A stretch of DNA of 64,000 bases from NCBI GenBank assembly GCA_019916065.1, contig CM034241.1, forward strand, positions 16,407,228-16,471,227, written 5' to 3'. A model generated the notes under the pieces. That model was not told the DNA's origin and did no database searches. It was given only the letters and a program-made list of their open reading frames with translations. Position numbers and translations under genes: made by a program. Positions 22,424-35,497 of the stretch are shown here, piece after piece. The stretch is from Vitellaria paradoxa (taxonomy: Eukaryota; Streptophyta; Magnoliopsida; Ericales; Sapotaceae). Every line of letters begins with the position of its first letter. Position 1 is the stretch's first letter.

Positions 22424-22892
22424 TGTAAAGATCCACATCTCTATTGTACAATATTATCCACCTTAGAGTTGATTAGATACATTGGGAGAACTTCCTAGAG
22501 GTCACCTATCCTATTTCGAATCTCTTAAGCACATTTAATCTTAGAGTTCTAGTGGAATTCAGTGCTTGAGCGACTTTAAAACATGTTGTGCTTGAGGGAT
22601 ATTGAATATTACATGGGTAGTACTTCTTTCACCCAAGTAGTATGGGACAAGAGTACTTTACTAGGCCAAGGTGTTAGCTTCCCCAATCTCTCATTAACTC
22701 GCCCATATCATTGCTAGTTTGTTACATCTCACTTCATTCAAGTAGGTTACTCATGTGGCTCCATATTTCTAGCTCGGTATTCCTTTTGATATCATTTGCA
22801 ATGACCCACATCTTTATAGTACAATATTTTCTACTTTGCATTGGATTAAGTGCAATATAGGGATTTTTTAGGGGTCATCTGTCCTGTACTAT
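22424..22892 (-). mobile_element. second Cassandra-type TRIM, cut inside its right LTR
   Basis: The left LTR runs 22,424 to about 22,696 and contains a 5S-like complement: CTTCCTAGAGGTCACCTATC, CTTAAGCACATTTAATC and GAGTTCTAGTGGAATTC. A degenerate PBS complement lies near 22,783-22,794. The right LTR starts TGCAATGACCCACATC at 22,797 and reaches AGGGGTCATCTGTCCTG, the middle of the 5S-like block, where a gypsy-type LTR begins at 22,893. The missing piece reappears at 48,013. Confidence 0.8.
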
Positions 22893-25074
22893 TGTAATAC
22901 CCAATATTTATTTTTAGGTAATAATCAAGATCTTGAGCCATTTGAGTATTTAAACCTGAAATTTATTCTAAAATTTGGAGTTTGTTTTATTTTTTGGGGA
23001 CAAGTTAGACTTAAAGTTGTGTTTAGAACATGGTAATGGGCTAAGGCCCAACCCTTTCTCTTTTCCTTCCAATTCTTCTATTTTTCATTCATTACCTTTC
23101 ATCATGTCATTTCTTCAATAGCTAAGTCACAGTAGAAAGAGTAACGAGAGAAGGTAGACAGAGAAAGTAAGTCGGAGAATAGGAGCTTAAGGGTTTTGTT
23201 CATCTCGACATGGTGTCATTGTGGTGGTATTGGATCATGGTGGTTGTGCCCAAGGTAGGTGATCTAAGCTCTTGAAGGTGGAGAGTTTCAGTGGGTTTTC
23301 TCCATTTTCTTCTATTTTTCTTTAGATTTGAGGTAGGTGGGGTGAATTTTTTTAGTTTATTACTTGTTCTTGTATAGATTTTAGAATAATTTCTTGTTTT
23401 GATTTGTTATTTTTGGTTGATGTTGACACCCTAATTTTGCCCCCTTAGTTAAAATTTATAGTATTTAATACTTTTAGCTAAATGGTGCTCTACTGATTAA
23501 AATTTCCTAATCACAAGATGTGTCAAAGCACTATAAATTAATAAAAAGCAAACATTTAGCAAAATGCCAGTTATACCCTTAGGATAAGGAAAAGCCCAAA
23601 TAGAGGACTAGATTAAGGTAGAAGGCCATCAAATTGCACAAACATGTCTAGGATACCAAACAAACAAGTGTAACATCAACACAAGAGCGAAAGTTCAAAA
23701 TTAAGGGTTAATTCGGTCTAGAAGTCAAGAATGGCCTTTACTAGTGCACCTGAAGACTGATATTGACTAGATTGCCCAGATCAGGTTAGAAAGGTATAAA
23801 AATACATATCAATTCCTAGGACATGTCACAGGACATAGTGGTAGGCTCAAAGTAGCTAAAATGCCACTCCAGAGGTCATCTGGGCTCTGCCGACTCAAAA
23901 TGACTCCTACCAACAAGAAGGAAGTTGTTGGCACCCCAAACACAATTTAGGCATCCAGACAAAGTTGGAATGCCCTTAAATTGTGCAAAAATGTGGAGGG
24001 TTCATTCCCTAAGGCAATGGCATAAGTAAGTCTGACGAAGGCAAACCTTAAGAGGTCTCTTCGCTGATTTGTTTACAAAATTTGTTAATTTTTTTATAAA
24101 TTTATAAAGGTGTCCTAGAGTCCCGTCGATGACATTTTTGGATTTCTTACACCTAAAAAAGGTAGGAGGAGTCAGCTTGGTGTTGCCTTTAAGGGTCAGG
24201 CCAAAGGATTGCCTGACCCTACCTCCGTTTCAGCCCATTTTGGAGCAACAGTTTTCAAACAACATAACTTGATCCTTGAGAATCCAAATTGAACTACAAT
24301 TTGACCTAATTGATTTAATTCTCTCTAAAAAGTGCCCAAGAAGTTCTAGAAGCTCTCAAAAACTATGCTAAAGGTTTTCGAATGGCCCAAACTTGTCAAG
24401 ATGGTACCTAAACTTCACTGAGCATGGCCTGAGGCCAAAATGGCCCCTATTTTGGCTTAGTCACCATTTTGGTTGCCAAATAGGCTTTTGGAAAACTTTT
24501 TTGCATACCTTGAATTGTAATCTTGTTTGCCTAACTTATTTTACAAACATCTTCACTCATGGTGTTGTGCAAACTTGTTAGCCTATCCTCTTTAGCAAAA
24601 AGAGTTGCAAAACAAGATAGGCAAAGATGTTTACATACTTTATCATGCAAACTTGTTTGCCTAACGAAACGAGTAATGTTTTTTACTCGTTAGGTTTTGC
24701 AAAACATTTGATCGAGGCCAAAGATTCTTTAAATAGGGGGCCTTCTCTTCTCATTTCCATCATCCCCACCCTCTTTCCTCTCTTCTCTTTCCTTAAATCT
24801 AGCCACTAAGTGATGTTCTCAAGGTTTTTGGAAGAATTCCAGGCTTTTTCTTTAGAGTTTCACTTCCATATAATTTTCTTTCTTAAGAAAATTTTTATTT
24901 TATCTTTCAATTCAATTTGTTTGCATAATTAGAATAGAATAATTTTAATTGTGTAAATATACTTTTTTGTCAATGAAAAGTATTCGGATCATACTTCAAG
25001 ACTGGGTTGTACCTGATGTATGATATTAATCAGATTTACTTAAGATAATTTTGCAAAATTCTAGACATCATACA

Positions 25075-25500
25075 AATGACATGTCTATATCATATAACCA
25101 TTTCATACCATGCTATAACATCATTCTATCATACTGTACCATGTTATAATACCATGTTCACCATGTCATACCATGTTGTAACATAACATTACCATGCTAA
25201 GCCATGCTGGACATCATATTTGCCATGCTATGTTATCTCTATCATGTTATACCATATCATTGTCATCCCATACCATGCTTACGTGTCTTTTTTCCATGCT
25301 GTACTGTGTTATACCATACCATGATCATGCTATGCCATGTTACCATGCCCGTTCACCATCCCACTTCATGATATAACAAGCTAAGACATCATTTATCATG
25401 CTAGCATATACTATGACATGCTGTGTATTATGTTTTGACATGTCAGCACATGTCTTAACATGCTAGAGCATATCTAGACATGCAAACACACACCCACTAA
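25075..25500. repeat. CATG-dense degenerate repeat zone
   Basis: Variants of ACCATGCTAT, CCATGTTATA and CATGTCTTAACATG recur every 10-20 bp. CATG is self-complementary, so the zone is rich in potential small hairpins. A homologous zone sits at 52.84-53.29 kb on the other strand. Confidence 0.75.
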
Positions 25501-25859
25501 GGTTAACTAGACTTAGAAATCAAATGCTTATCAATCCATAGTGTTCATCTGAATGAGTGAGGCTCAAGAAATTAGGAATGACTTAGGATTGACTAAGCTA
25601 TTGGTTTCTAAGTCATGACTTCCTTTGATATACCTGATATGCATTCTTGAACTGTCATCTATCAAACTGTCATCACATTTAACATGTCCATAGCATACCT
25701 GATCATGTTAATTGCATCACTTACATCACATTAGGCTCTTAGGCCATTTACATAGACCTAATCATCATCACTAGAAACTGAGCTCTCGATCTGAGCTGAG
25801 TTCCTTTCCCAAATGATAGATACTCATTCACCAGCGCTAAACGCATCTTTGGGAGTTAA

Positions 25860-26165
25860 GCTCCTCATTAGAGTAAAGCTCCTTCCTCTAGTTATGTGCT
25901 AAGTGCTAACTATTTCTCTCTCATCTAGGGTGAAGCTTTTTTCCAGAGTTATGTGCGAGGCGCTAACTGTCTCTTCCCTTGGGTTGAACTCCCCAACAAA
26001 GTGAAACTTTATCTCTAGTTATGTGTGAGGCACTAACTATTACTTGTCATCTAGAGGGAGGCTCATTTCTTTCCCTAGTTATGTGCTAGGTATAAACTGT
26101 CTCCTTATTTGGAGCTAAGCTCCTTTTATAGTCATGTGCGAGGCACAAACAGATTGTAGAGCTAC
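25860..26165 (+). repeat. degenerate tandem array, about five units of about 60 bp
   Basis: GTTATGTG or GTCATGTG recurs at 25,891, 25,948, 26,018, 26,078 and 26,131, each followed by variants of CGAGGCACTAACT and then a TCTAG...GAAGCTCC segment. Spacing is 53-70 bp. The inverted homologue near 52.15-52.45 kb also shows about five units. Confidence 0.7.
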
Positions 26166-27340
26166 GTAGATCTAATCCTTTAATAAGATGTGTAGACAGC
26201 TCGAAGAGAAGGCTTAAGTCTGGTCACCCAGTGTGAAATATTGACTTAGAGCTAAGCTCAACACCTGCACAATACTCCTAAGACAAGCTTAGAGCTAGGA
26301 CTCTTTCTTTCCTTCATCCTATATCCAAAGTAAGACTCCTTCACATATAGCACTGACCCTATCGATGGCCTTCTCATACATATTGCAAATCACACCCACA
26401 CTAGGCACTGTCTCTGGAGCTACGTCGACCTGATCCCTTAAAAGGGTACGCAGGTAGCTTGAGTAAGTAGCTTGAGTGTGGTCTCCACAGTTTTCATAAA
26501 TCATAAACGTGAGGCACAACCCACATTTGGAGCTAGGCTCCCATACACATCTAACACATAATTTAGGCCACCTTAGGTTTGAACTACGATTGACCTGATC
26601 CCCTCATAGGGCACATAGGCAGCTCAAGTACATAACTTGAGTTCTGTCACCTCTGTCTTTATAGATCATTTTTCAATACACACTTTATTCTTAGCACACA
26701 CACATATTCTTGAGGACTACAGAAGTCCATTTCCATGTCCCACATAGTTTTTCTAATACAAATCTTATCACCTATCACATAGATAAATATCTCACTACAC
26801 TTGCACACACGAGCTAAGCTCAGACACATTGCATTCACTACATCATTTGCATTTATGGGTTGTTCGCTATGATTATCATAAACTGGAGTATTATATTGTG
26901 AGATTACAACTGTAAAGAGTAGAAAGAGACACTGGATATCCCTAGGTATCTAGACGTAACAGTTTTTGTGCATACCCGAACCCCCAGCTCACTATCTTTA
27001 ATTGCACAGACTAGTCCAGAGTCATTAAAAAGGGCCATTTATCACTAGTTTCAAAAACATAAACCAAAACGTTTTAAACCTAAGATGAAACTTAGGTTTT
27101 TTGACACACCCATTTTGAAACTATTAAGTGGTGACTCCTAGTCTCTGCACTCAAGGCCCTATTTCAAAACAAAAATATACTTTTTCATATTTGGATAATC
27201 TTGGATACACCATGTCGCAATAAAGTCTTATGACTCAAGCTTCTTGTGGTGCACGGATCCGATTGTGGTAGTTGAGTTTGGTGTCATATGTATCTAAGGG
27301 TGTTTCTGTTTATATGTGTGTGTTGATGTGTATATTGATC

Positions 27341-29181
27341 GCGTCACACAGTTGCTTACAATAACTCCAAGTATAAGGGTTGCAGTTGTAATTTTACCTG
27401 ATAAGTATAGGATCATATGAACAGGGAGAAAAAAAGGCTTTAAGGTTTATTTTAAATGATTTTAATTTAGATAATAAAAATTTTAATAATATTATAAACA
27501 TAAAATTAAGTCATGTTAAGTGTAGGAAGCTTTGGATATCTAACCTAATTTGCACAAAGATAATTGACATAAATTAAATAAAGCAATAAAAAAGGATTTA
27601 ACCTCGAGAGATTCACTCCCTAGGCCAAACCCCTAGAGAGTGAATCTCTAAATAAAGCAATAAAGTAAACTAAAATACAATAAAAGTAATTTGCATAAAA
27701 TTAAATAAAGCAGAAAAATAATTTAAATCGCAATAATATAAAATCTAAACTAAAAACAAATAAATAACATCTTAGCAAGAATTAAATTAATAAAAATTTT
27801 GAAAGGATAAATTAAATAACTAAACACTAAAACTTAAATGCTTGTCGAATAAAAAACTTAACCTAACATATTATTTATATGGAAAAATTAGTTTTACTTT
27901 AAATGATGACAATGAAATCAAAATTAATTTAATTTAAAATCTATATTTTAAATTCAAAAAATTAAAGTAAAACTTAAATAACATTTATTTGAATCTTTAG
28001 ATCTAAAAAGAATACGCAAAACTAAAAATTAATCATTCATCATAAAAGAAATAAAAAAATTGTTTTATTTAAAAATCATATTTAAACCTTAGAAAGTTAA
28101 ATTACTAGATTAAAGGAAACTTAACTCGAAATTATTTTTAGATCTTAAAAACTAGAATGAAAATTATGAAAAATATTAAAAAAACTAATTTATTTAAAAA
28201 TAGTATTCAAGCAATAATGTAACTTATAAAATATGAAGCATATAAAACATGTGATTAAAGGATCATGAAAAATATTTAAACCTAAATTATTCAAGCATAA
28301 AACACTAAACTAAATTAACCTAAAGCAATCATGATTAACATAAATAATCAAGATAGGAAAACAGTAGGTCGACAACTACCTTTAATGCTTCAAAAATGAA
28401 CATAGCAGTAGCATAGATGAATAACAAAAATGAAAGCATATTCAATATATCAAAGCAATAATAGTCACAAATAAAATTAAAATTAACAACTGAAAACCAA
28501 ATATTTAAACTGAAAATTAAAATCACACGACTTACTCCATTGCCGTAGAACTAGATTAAGATTGAAATACTAATATGGCTGCTACTTGTATGGAAATCAC
28601 AAACAGAATTGAATGACAAGAGAAAAATCAAGGAACAGTCTACACCTTCTCAAAAAAACCACACTAATCTACTGTAAATCAGTCGTATGTAAAATGGAAA
28701 AAGAAAATTAAAACTATAAAGTTACACAATATGTTAATGACACTGGGGAAGAAGACGAAGACAGAGAAATGAACTCTCTCTATCACGGAACTGAATGTGG
28801 CACAAAGCTCCCCCCAGCTGACCAAACTTCTCTCTTTTAAATCTTCTATGTATATATATGGTAATGGTTGTATATGGCTTGTTTGTCATGAGTTCATCCC
28901 ATGAATAATTCTCTTGCCTACTTACTACTCCACGATACCAAAATTGGTCTGTCTACATATACATAAATGTATATATATATCTAAATCAAAATCTTGTGGA
29001 TGATTACAACCTTTACAGATGGGATGAATTAATTTCATAGGAGTTTAAATTTTAAACTTTGTTTCCAGTTTTAGTTTATGATCGTCCATGGTTACCAAAT
29101 TACTGATATGTAATGTTTGGGTATGCCATCATCGAGCGTTTGGACGGTTGAATCCCGTTTAAACGCCTTGTGTCCATATGG
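27341..29181 (-). mobile_element. AT-rich LTR-like repeat (family B), minus orientation
   Basis: GTAATTTTACCTGATAAGT at about 27,390 and the following AGGATCATATGAACAGGGA are a diverged inverse match to the 44.47-44.53 kb segment of a second copy, which reads TGTGGATTCGACCCGCACTC. Much of the rest is A-rich without ORFs. Ends and target duplication were not found. Part of 28.9-29.18 kb may belong to the surrounding LTR. Confidence 0.4.
27575..27664. repeat. 18-bp-arm hairpin between 16-bp direct repeats
   Basis: AGAGATTCACTCCCTAGG (27,607-27,624) and its near-perfect complement (27,632-27,649; 17 of 18 pairs) enclose a 7-nt loop. The whole is framed by TAAATAAAGCAATAAA at 27,575-27,590 and 27,649-27,664. 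Confidence 0.85.
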
Positions 29182-32084
29182 TGTCAACCTATGTTTTGTT
29201 ATATGATATTGTGATTTAATGGCATACTAATGTGATTAATGTGAAGCATTACTAAAATTAGTTGCTTGATATTGAGTTGGTTTTTAGTTCTTAATTCAAA
29301 TCACTTAAAATTTTCAAAGGGAAAGTGGGTACAAGTGCACGAGATGGAGTCCTTGAGGTCCTCATGTGCACGTTGCTCCTTCGGTGAGGTGGACAGACTG
29401 ACATAATAATTTTGACAGATTAGTTTTCTAAATTTTTGGCAGAACGTTACATCTAGTCTTGTCCCATCTCAAGTCTATGCCTTAAACTTGCTACTTACTT
29501 GATAGCATTTCTTTCCTTTATTCCTTCCAAAGGCTTTTAGATATATAAGTATACATATACATATATAGTTATACATCTTCAGCTAGGAAGTAGTGATCTG
29601 ATGAAGAAAGCCGAGTTTGGTGAGTTGAGCTATACCCACTTTTATTCCAATTCCTATTACAATCCTTCAATTAAACTTATTATGAACTCATTTGAATTGT
29701 TGTTTTAGTGTTAGAGCTTGTAGATTAATTGTGCTATATTTTTGGCATTTTCGAGTTTCTGATCGCTTACTGTTCTTCATTTTCTTTCTCTTCAAGCAAC
29801 TGAGGTAGGGGTCCAATTCTTGTTATTTGCATATATGATATTTTTTTGGTAATTCATATATGATATGTTTTGTTTGGAAGATTGTGAAGACATCTGTGCA
29901 TTGTTTGGAAGATTAGAAGCATCTATCATGAATAGTTGTGTGTGTATATACATACATATGTGTATGTATATGTAACTGTGGAAGAAGATGAACAGTAAAT
30001 TAAAATTTTGTTTCGAAGTTTGCAAAACCTTAAATTGGTTCTATAAATTAGCTTATATGTGATTAAGGATGGAAAATGAATACAAAACTTAAATAAAACA
30101 ACTTTACAACTTGAAAGTGAAGTTTTAAATATTTGAAAGTTTGAAACCAAGAACATAAACTAACATTAGAAACTCATTGGAAGAACTCCAGACACATAAA
30201 CCATCATGTCCGGGCACACGAGAAGGGAGCCCCACATGCACAGATCCCCATCATGCTCCCTGGTTGCATGGGCATGGGACCCCAAGTGCCCGGATTAAGG
30301 TTTTCTCTAAAACTTTCCCCACTTCATTTTAAAATAAAATATTTTCTAAGTTGTGGTATTGAGTTTCTAAAAAGGTTTATGAAGCATATGAAAAGAAAAT
30401 GAAAGATATAGAATAGAGGAGATGTTATGATTCGATATATGGTTGGACACAATGTATTGGTTACGATAAGATAACAATATTGGTACTAATATTTGAAAGA
30501 ATAATAGGATAAGATTGTTGCTAATTTTGGGATTAGCAGATATTGATAAATAGGATAAGAAGCTAATAAATTAGAGATTGTGTTTAAAAATTTGGAATTA
30601 TGCTTTGAGATACATTATGTGCAGTTGGTAACATATGTTTGTGGCGGAAACAATATGAGATTATACTTGGTATGTCGAGTTGAAAGATAACAATGATTGA
30701 AATTATAGAGTAATGCATATGATTAAAATAGTATGATTTAAGTATCATTTGTGTTTTGATGTGATAATTTTGATTAGTCTTGTTTAAATATCATTTGATT
30801 GATATTGTATGTGGACAAGATAGGTTCTAACTTGATTTCAGTATAAAGAATTTTATAACTTGATAGAACATATGTAAACGATCAAATGCTTAAGAAAACA
30901 ACACTTGGAGTGGTGAAATTGAAATGAATTTGGGAAGCTATGAAATAGGTTAATTTAATAACAAAAGTAAGAGCCAGTATAAAGACTAACGTTAGTGGAT
31001 AAAATTATGAACCAAAGTATGGCCAGTACTTGATGTTGGAATTGAAGAATATGATTGGAAATTTGCAATATTGTTGAAAGCTAATTGATAGCCTGAGTTA
31101 GATAACTTGGTAAAATTGTGAAGAAAAATAAAACCCGATAAAGAGGATAATTATATTGAATGAATGGAAATATAACATGATATGAGAATGGTTGATAATT
31201 CGGATATGATCATTAAACTCTTAAATTGAGAAAGATGAATAATGATAATGATATGGATATACTTATACGAATATGTGAATTGGAATGAGAAACTTGAAAG
31301 CATGGTAAGGTGATATATGATAATTAAATACTTGGTATGATAAATAAGTAAGTTATGTAATATTAGATGAGGTAATGTTAAATGTAAAAAGAAATGTGGA
31401 GGTTGTGTGTTGTGATCTGTGTGTGTGATGAGATGTGGTAGAAAATAAGATTTAGGTATGCGATACGCAAGTGTTGAAAGTCTCTAAACCTACGCAGGGT
31501 TTGATCATTGTGCTAGTAGGTTAGTAGCCTACAATACGATGTTGGTTGGTTCATTATGACCTTAGATATTGGTCTATAAATACAACGATGAGAAACTTAG
31601 TTCATCATTACCATTGGATATTAGTCTATAAATATGACGATGGATTTGATGTTGGCTGGGTGTATCGTGACTCTTAAGCCAAGTTTCATAAACGAAGACG
31701 AATCAATATATCATTTTCATTGGATGTTAACCCATAAAAATGACGACTAATTTGGATTAGATTTATTAATTATGGGAATGATTATGTGTGAGTATGTGTA
31801 TGTGTGTAGTCGTGTTGGGAAAATAAGCTTAAAGAAAATGAGATTTTAATGGTTGGCTCTGGTTATGACAGAAAATGTGATAATGTTACCTAAAAATATC
31901 ATTATGGTTTCTAGCTCTTGGAATCTAATTAATAAGCCTTTGATAATAAAATTGTAATACCCCAGACTTTTGTATTAACACAAGTATATGATTTTGGATG
32001 CATTTTGGAAGTTATGATATGTTAATTTAGTGGAATGAATCATTAATGGTGCTTTGGAATTGAGAACTTTGAAAGAGATGGGTT

Positions 32085-34210
32085 TTTTTTTTGAAAGGTA
32101 AAAGTAAATATATTAATCAAAAAATTAGAAGTTCATGTACAAATACACAGGGGCATACCCCTGGACAAATCAATCACCAATCACTCCTACAAATATGAGC
32201 ATGAAAACCCCAAGTGAAAAAACAGCAAACAAAAATTCAGGAGCATATCCCAACTCTCAACATCAAAGCACTCTCTGACATAGAATCATAAAATGTAGGG
32301 AGAGAAACACCAAAAAACTATTCAATAATAGATTGAGGAAGATTCCACTGGTGAAGAAGAAGGCAATTCTGATTCGTTTTTGGAAACCCCGAACAAACCA
32401 TAAGCCGCAATCTTACCAAATCCTTAATAGAACTAAGGAGGGTCACCTCATCTTGGAACTGCTGTTCATATTGTCTCCTATTCCTTTCCCGCCAAATCAC
32501 GTAAACCGAGGCAGCAAGTGTGAGCCTACCAATAAAAGAAAGTAAAGTGGAGCCTTTACAAACAGTAGAGGCCCAAGTAATAACACCGTCCCAATCACTA
32601 GGTGAATGTTGCAACCCTGAAATAGTCAACAAAGATTTCCATATTCGGCAAGTGAACGAACAATTGAAAAACAAGTGATCATGATCTTCACGTAACGTTC
32701 CACAGAACAAACATCTCATAGTAGAAATCATGCCAAAAGATAGAAGCCTATCCTGGGTAGCAAGTTTCCTCCTAACCGCCAGCCAAAGAATGAAAGCATG
32801 ACTAGGAATGTGAAATTTAAACCATACTACCTTGAACCACCTCACGGGTGTAGTGGAAACTCTCAAAGAGTTCCAAACAGCCTTAGTGGAGAAAACCTTT
32901 TGCTCTTTATCCCAAAGCAACATATCATCACAAGAAGAATTAGGAGGCGACAGGTCCTCAGTTTCCCTTTTAAGGTCCAGTAATAGTGGAGAATTTGCAA
33001 CAGGCCAACACCATCTATTACCTGATATAATTCTATCCACCATAGCATCCTTAGGCAAACCCGAATCATAGATTACCCTAGCAGTTGGAGAGGAACAAAT
33101 TGGACCCCTTGTCATCCAAGCATCAAACCATAAAGATGTATGCTTACCATTCCCCACTTTCATAGTCAAAAAAGGACGTACCTTATCTCGCAACTTCATA
33201 ATCTTCCGCCAAGACCAAGAGGAATTCCAAGGTACCTTAGCAACCCAAAAATGGTTTTTGTTAAGAAGATTAGACTTGATCCAAGATACCCACATGGAAG
33301 TTGAGCAAGGAGAACACAATCGCCAAATGAAACGTGTCATGCATGCCAAGTTCCAATCCTTAATCTTTTTAACTCCAAGTCCACCCTCTTGCTTAGGCCG
33401 AGTGACCTCCTCCCAAGCCACCTTTGCCCCATTATGGTTTAAAGAGGACCCCTTCCAAAGAAAAGCACGAAAGACACCTTCTATAGTTTTCAAAACTCCA
33501 GCCGGTAATACAAAGTGAGAACACCAAAAGGCCTGTATGCTAAATAAAACAGACTGAATAAGCTGCAGTCGTCCAGCAAATGAAAGGAATTGATTAGTCC
33601 AGGTTTTAACCCTTCTCACAAGACGATCCACCAAACTATTGCAATCTGAAGCTCGCAACTTTGTAGAAATGAGAGGCACACCAAGATACCGGACGGGGAG
33701 AAACCCTTCACGAAAGTTGAGTTGCTCAAGAATACCTGTTTTAACATCCGAAGCAATACCAGAAAGAAAAACTTCACTTTTAGAAGGATTTGGCCGAAGT
33801 CCTGAGAAGGCGGAGAATAAGTGTAGTGCTTCTTAGAGCACGGAAACAGAGCCCATATCACCTTTACAAAATAAAAGCAAGTCATCTGCAAAACATAAGT
33901 GGGTAAGATGCGTCTTCCTTCATCTCCAATGAAAATGGAAAGCCGAGGATTCCAAAGTTTTCTTTGCAAGAATACGAGATAAAACCTCCATGCATAGAAC
34001 AAACAAGTAAGGAGAAATAGGGTCTCCTTGCCTCAAACCTTTCCTCCCTGCAAAATAGCCATTAAGTTCTCCATTAATAGAAACTGAATATCTAGGAGAA
34101 GAGACACATTCCTTTATCCAAACCAAAAATCGAATAGGAAAACCCATTAGTCGCATTAATTCCTAAAGGAAATCCCAGTTCACAGAATCATAGGCCTTCA
34201 TGAGATCAAC
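32085..34210 (-). mobile_element. 5'-truncated LINE insertion with 14-bp target duplication
   Basis: GAAAGAGATGGGTT occurs at 32,071-32,084 and 34,211-34,224. On the minus strand the element starts within the RT domain and ends, after a 230-bp 3' UTR, in a short A-run, which appears on the plus strand as T's at 32,085-32,092. 5' truncation, poly(A) and a 14-bp duplication are the hallmarks of target-primed reverse transcription. Confidence 0.93.
32318..34210 (-). pseudogene. LINE reverse transcriptase C-terminal half plus zf-RVT domain
   Basis: One continuous minus-strand frame runs from the truncation point to the stop at 32,318, interrupted only by three in-frame stop codons (near 34,164, 33,920 and 33,834). 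It begins with DLMKAYDSVNWDFL, RT motif A including its catalytic Asp. GLRQGDPISPYLF (motif B), CFADDLLLFCKGD (catalytic Asp-Asp) and RYLGVPL follow. The uninterrupted 453 codons below 33,679 contain a thumb-like GRLQLIQSVLF, GGLGVKKIKDWNLA, and a zinc-binding zf-RVT segment with CLFCG...DHDHLFFNC. The few disruptions make this one of the younger insertions in the window. No RNase H is present. Confidence 0.92.
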
Positions 34211-34224
34211 GAAAGAGATGGGTT

Positions 34225-34514
34225 AGGCAATCCAAAGATGGCATTTTAGCAAGTATGCAGGAGGAGGGCACCTTTGGCGCACAAGGCATGGGCGCCCAAG
34301 GTCTTGGGCGCACAAGTCATGGGCGTCCAAGGTCATGGGCGCCCACTTGACAAGGGCTTGGGCGCACAAGGAACAGTAGACTCACAAGGAACAGTAGACT
34401 TGACAGGCATGGGTTGTTCTGCATTTTTCAGCCAAGCCACACGCTTATGAGCCTATATCTAGCCTAGGGGTGATGTAAGGGTCTGAAATCTACTGTTAGG
34501 GATTAAAATATTGC

Positions 34515-34549
<35 letters not shown>

Positions 34550-34639
34550 GTAAATGATGCAAGAGAGAGAGAGAGAGATATTGTTGGGAGAGGAAGATAC
34601 CGGGTGAAGAAGCAAAGGAAGAACAAAAAAGAAGAAAAG
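34225..34639 (+). repeat. solo LTR segment with GGGCGC array, TA and GA microsatellites
   Basis: Between 34,262 and 34,372 about six 19-20-bp units of the type ATGGGCGCCCAAGGT or TTGGGCGCACAAGG occur. A (TA)n run at 34,518-34,545 and GAGAGA at 34,563-34,578 follow. Similar GC-rich lists occur in the sister LTRs near 30.2, 39.0, 45.35, 46.2 and 50.8 kb. Confidence 0.75.
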
Positions 34640-35400
34640 TGTCATGCCCCAGATTTTCATAATCCGAATACCCGAGGGTGATTTGGGATTATTTATTTGG
34701 GTATAAAAATAAAATGACAACAACACGCCGTCACACCCCAAAATTTTCCTCCAAACTGGGGTTGACTTGCAATAAAAATTTAAGGTATTCAAAATCCCTA
34801 GTTTATCCCAACCAATATTTATAAATCATTAGACTGAATCATTTGATGGGATTCAACTACAGGGTACAAAAAAAGATATGGAGAATAATATTACAGAGCC
34901 ATCTAAGCGTCCCAACCATGCGATTAACATTACATATCAAATAAAGTAACTAGGTTTAAACTTAATGATTACAATCATTCAATAATTATTATTACAGACC
35001 ACAACAATAAATAAAGTCTTCCAGCTCTGTGCAGGAAAGAAAAAAAATAGATAACTCTTCTGATGGAATATTTAAGAGAAATTAATTTCTTTCCAGCTTA
35101 TCTTCAGTATCCCTGTGCTTAGTATCCTAAAAAAATATTTACACAACGGGTGAGCTACTAAAGCCCAGTAATCAGAATCTCCTAGGTGCCTATATGCAAT
35201 GGTTGTAATGCTACACTGTATTAGGTAACCCACTACAGTGAGTGTGATTAGGTGGCATACTGTTTATGCAACAATTAATTTAATAGATCCCAACTGAATA
35301 ATGTAAATTATACTTACAACGGTTTGATGAAATCGTCATCGTAACTACTATTTTACTTACATGTAGAAATAGTTAAATGTTGATGTGTGTACCACAATGA

Positions 35401-35497
35401 AATCTGTGTCGCAGTGGTAGGGATCTCAGATTCAGATTTTCAAGGTCTCGGGATCAAACCCCGTGGTGATACAGGTTTCATATATATATATATATTT
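35401..35497 (+). mobile_element. tRNA-derived SINE-like fragment with TA tail
   Basis: TCGCAGTGGTAGGGATC resembles an RNA polymerase III A box, and GGGATCAAACCCCG resembles a B box and T-arm stem. A (TA)n tail follows. No clear target duplication. Confidence 0.4.

Larger units (their letters stand above)
23421..27270 (+). mobile_element. 3.85-kb solo LTR with CATG-rich and 60-bp tandem zones
   Basis: It starts TGTTGACACCC and ends GATTGTGGTA (CA decayed to TA). It is flanked by exact GTTGA copies at 23,416-23,420 and 27,271-27,275. A TATA-like TTTAAATAGGGGG lies at about 24,729-24,741. It contains a CATG-dense zone and degenerate 60-bp tandem units. Related sequence lies at 48.1-49.9 kb in the same orientation and at 51.0-53.4 kb inverted. 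The length and the TGTTGACACCC start suggest a Tat/Ogre-like gypsy LTR (tentative). There is no coding sequence. Confidence 0.65.

Noticed and set aside
25075..25500. CRISPR-like array
   Set aside because: Repeats are degenerate, 10-20 bp, without uniform spacers, and the organism is a plant; it is a CATG-rich degenerate repeat.
29105..29181. Alternative LTR start at 29,109 (TGTAATGTTTGG)
   Set aside because: Alignment of the following sequence to the 3' LTR begins at about 29,182 instead; the upstream TGTAATG appears coincidental.
32333..33518. Several plus-strand ORFs of 60-86 codons
   Set aside because: Antisense shadows of the LINE RT frame.
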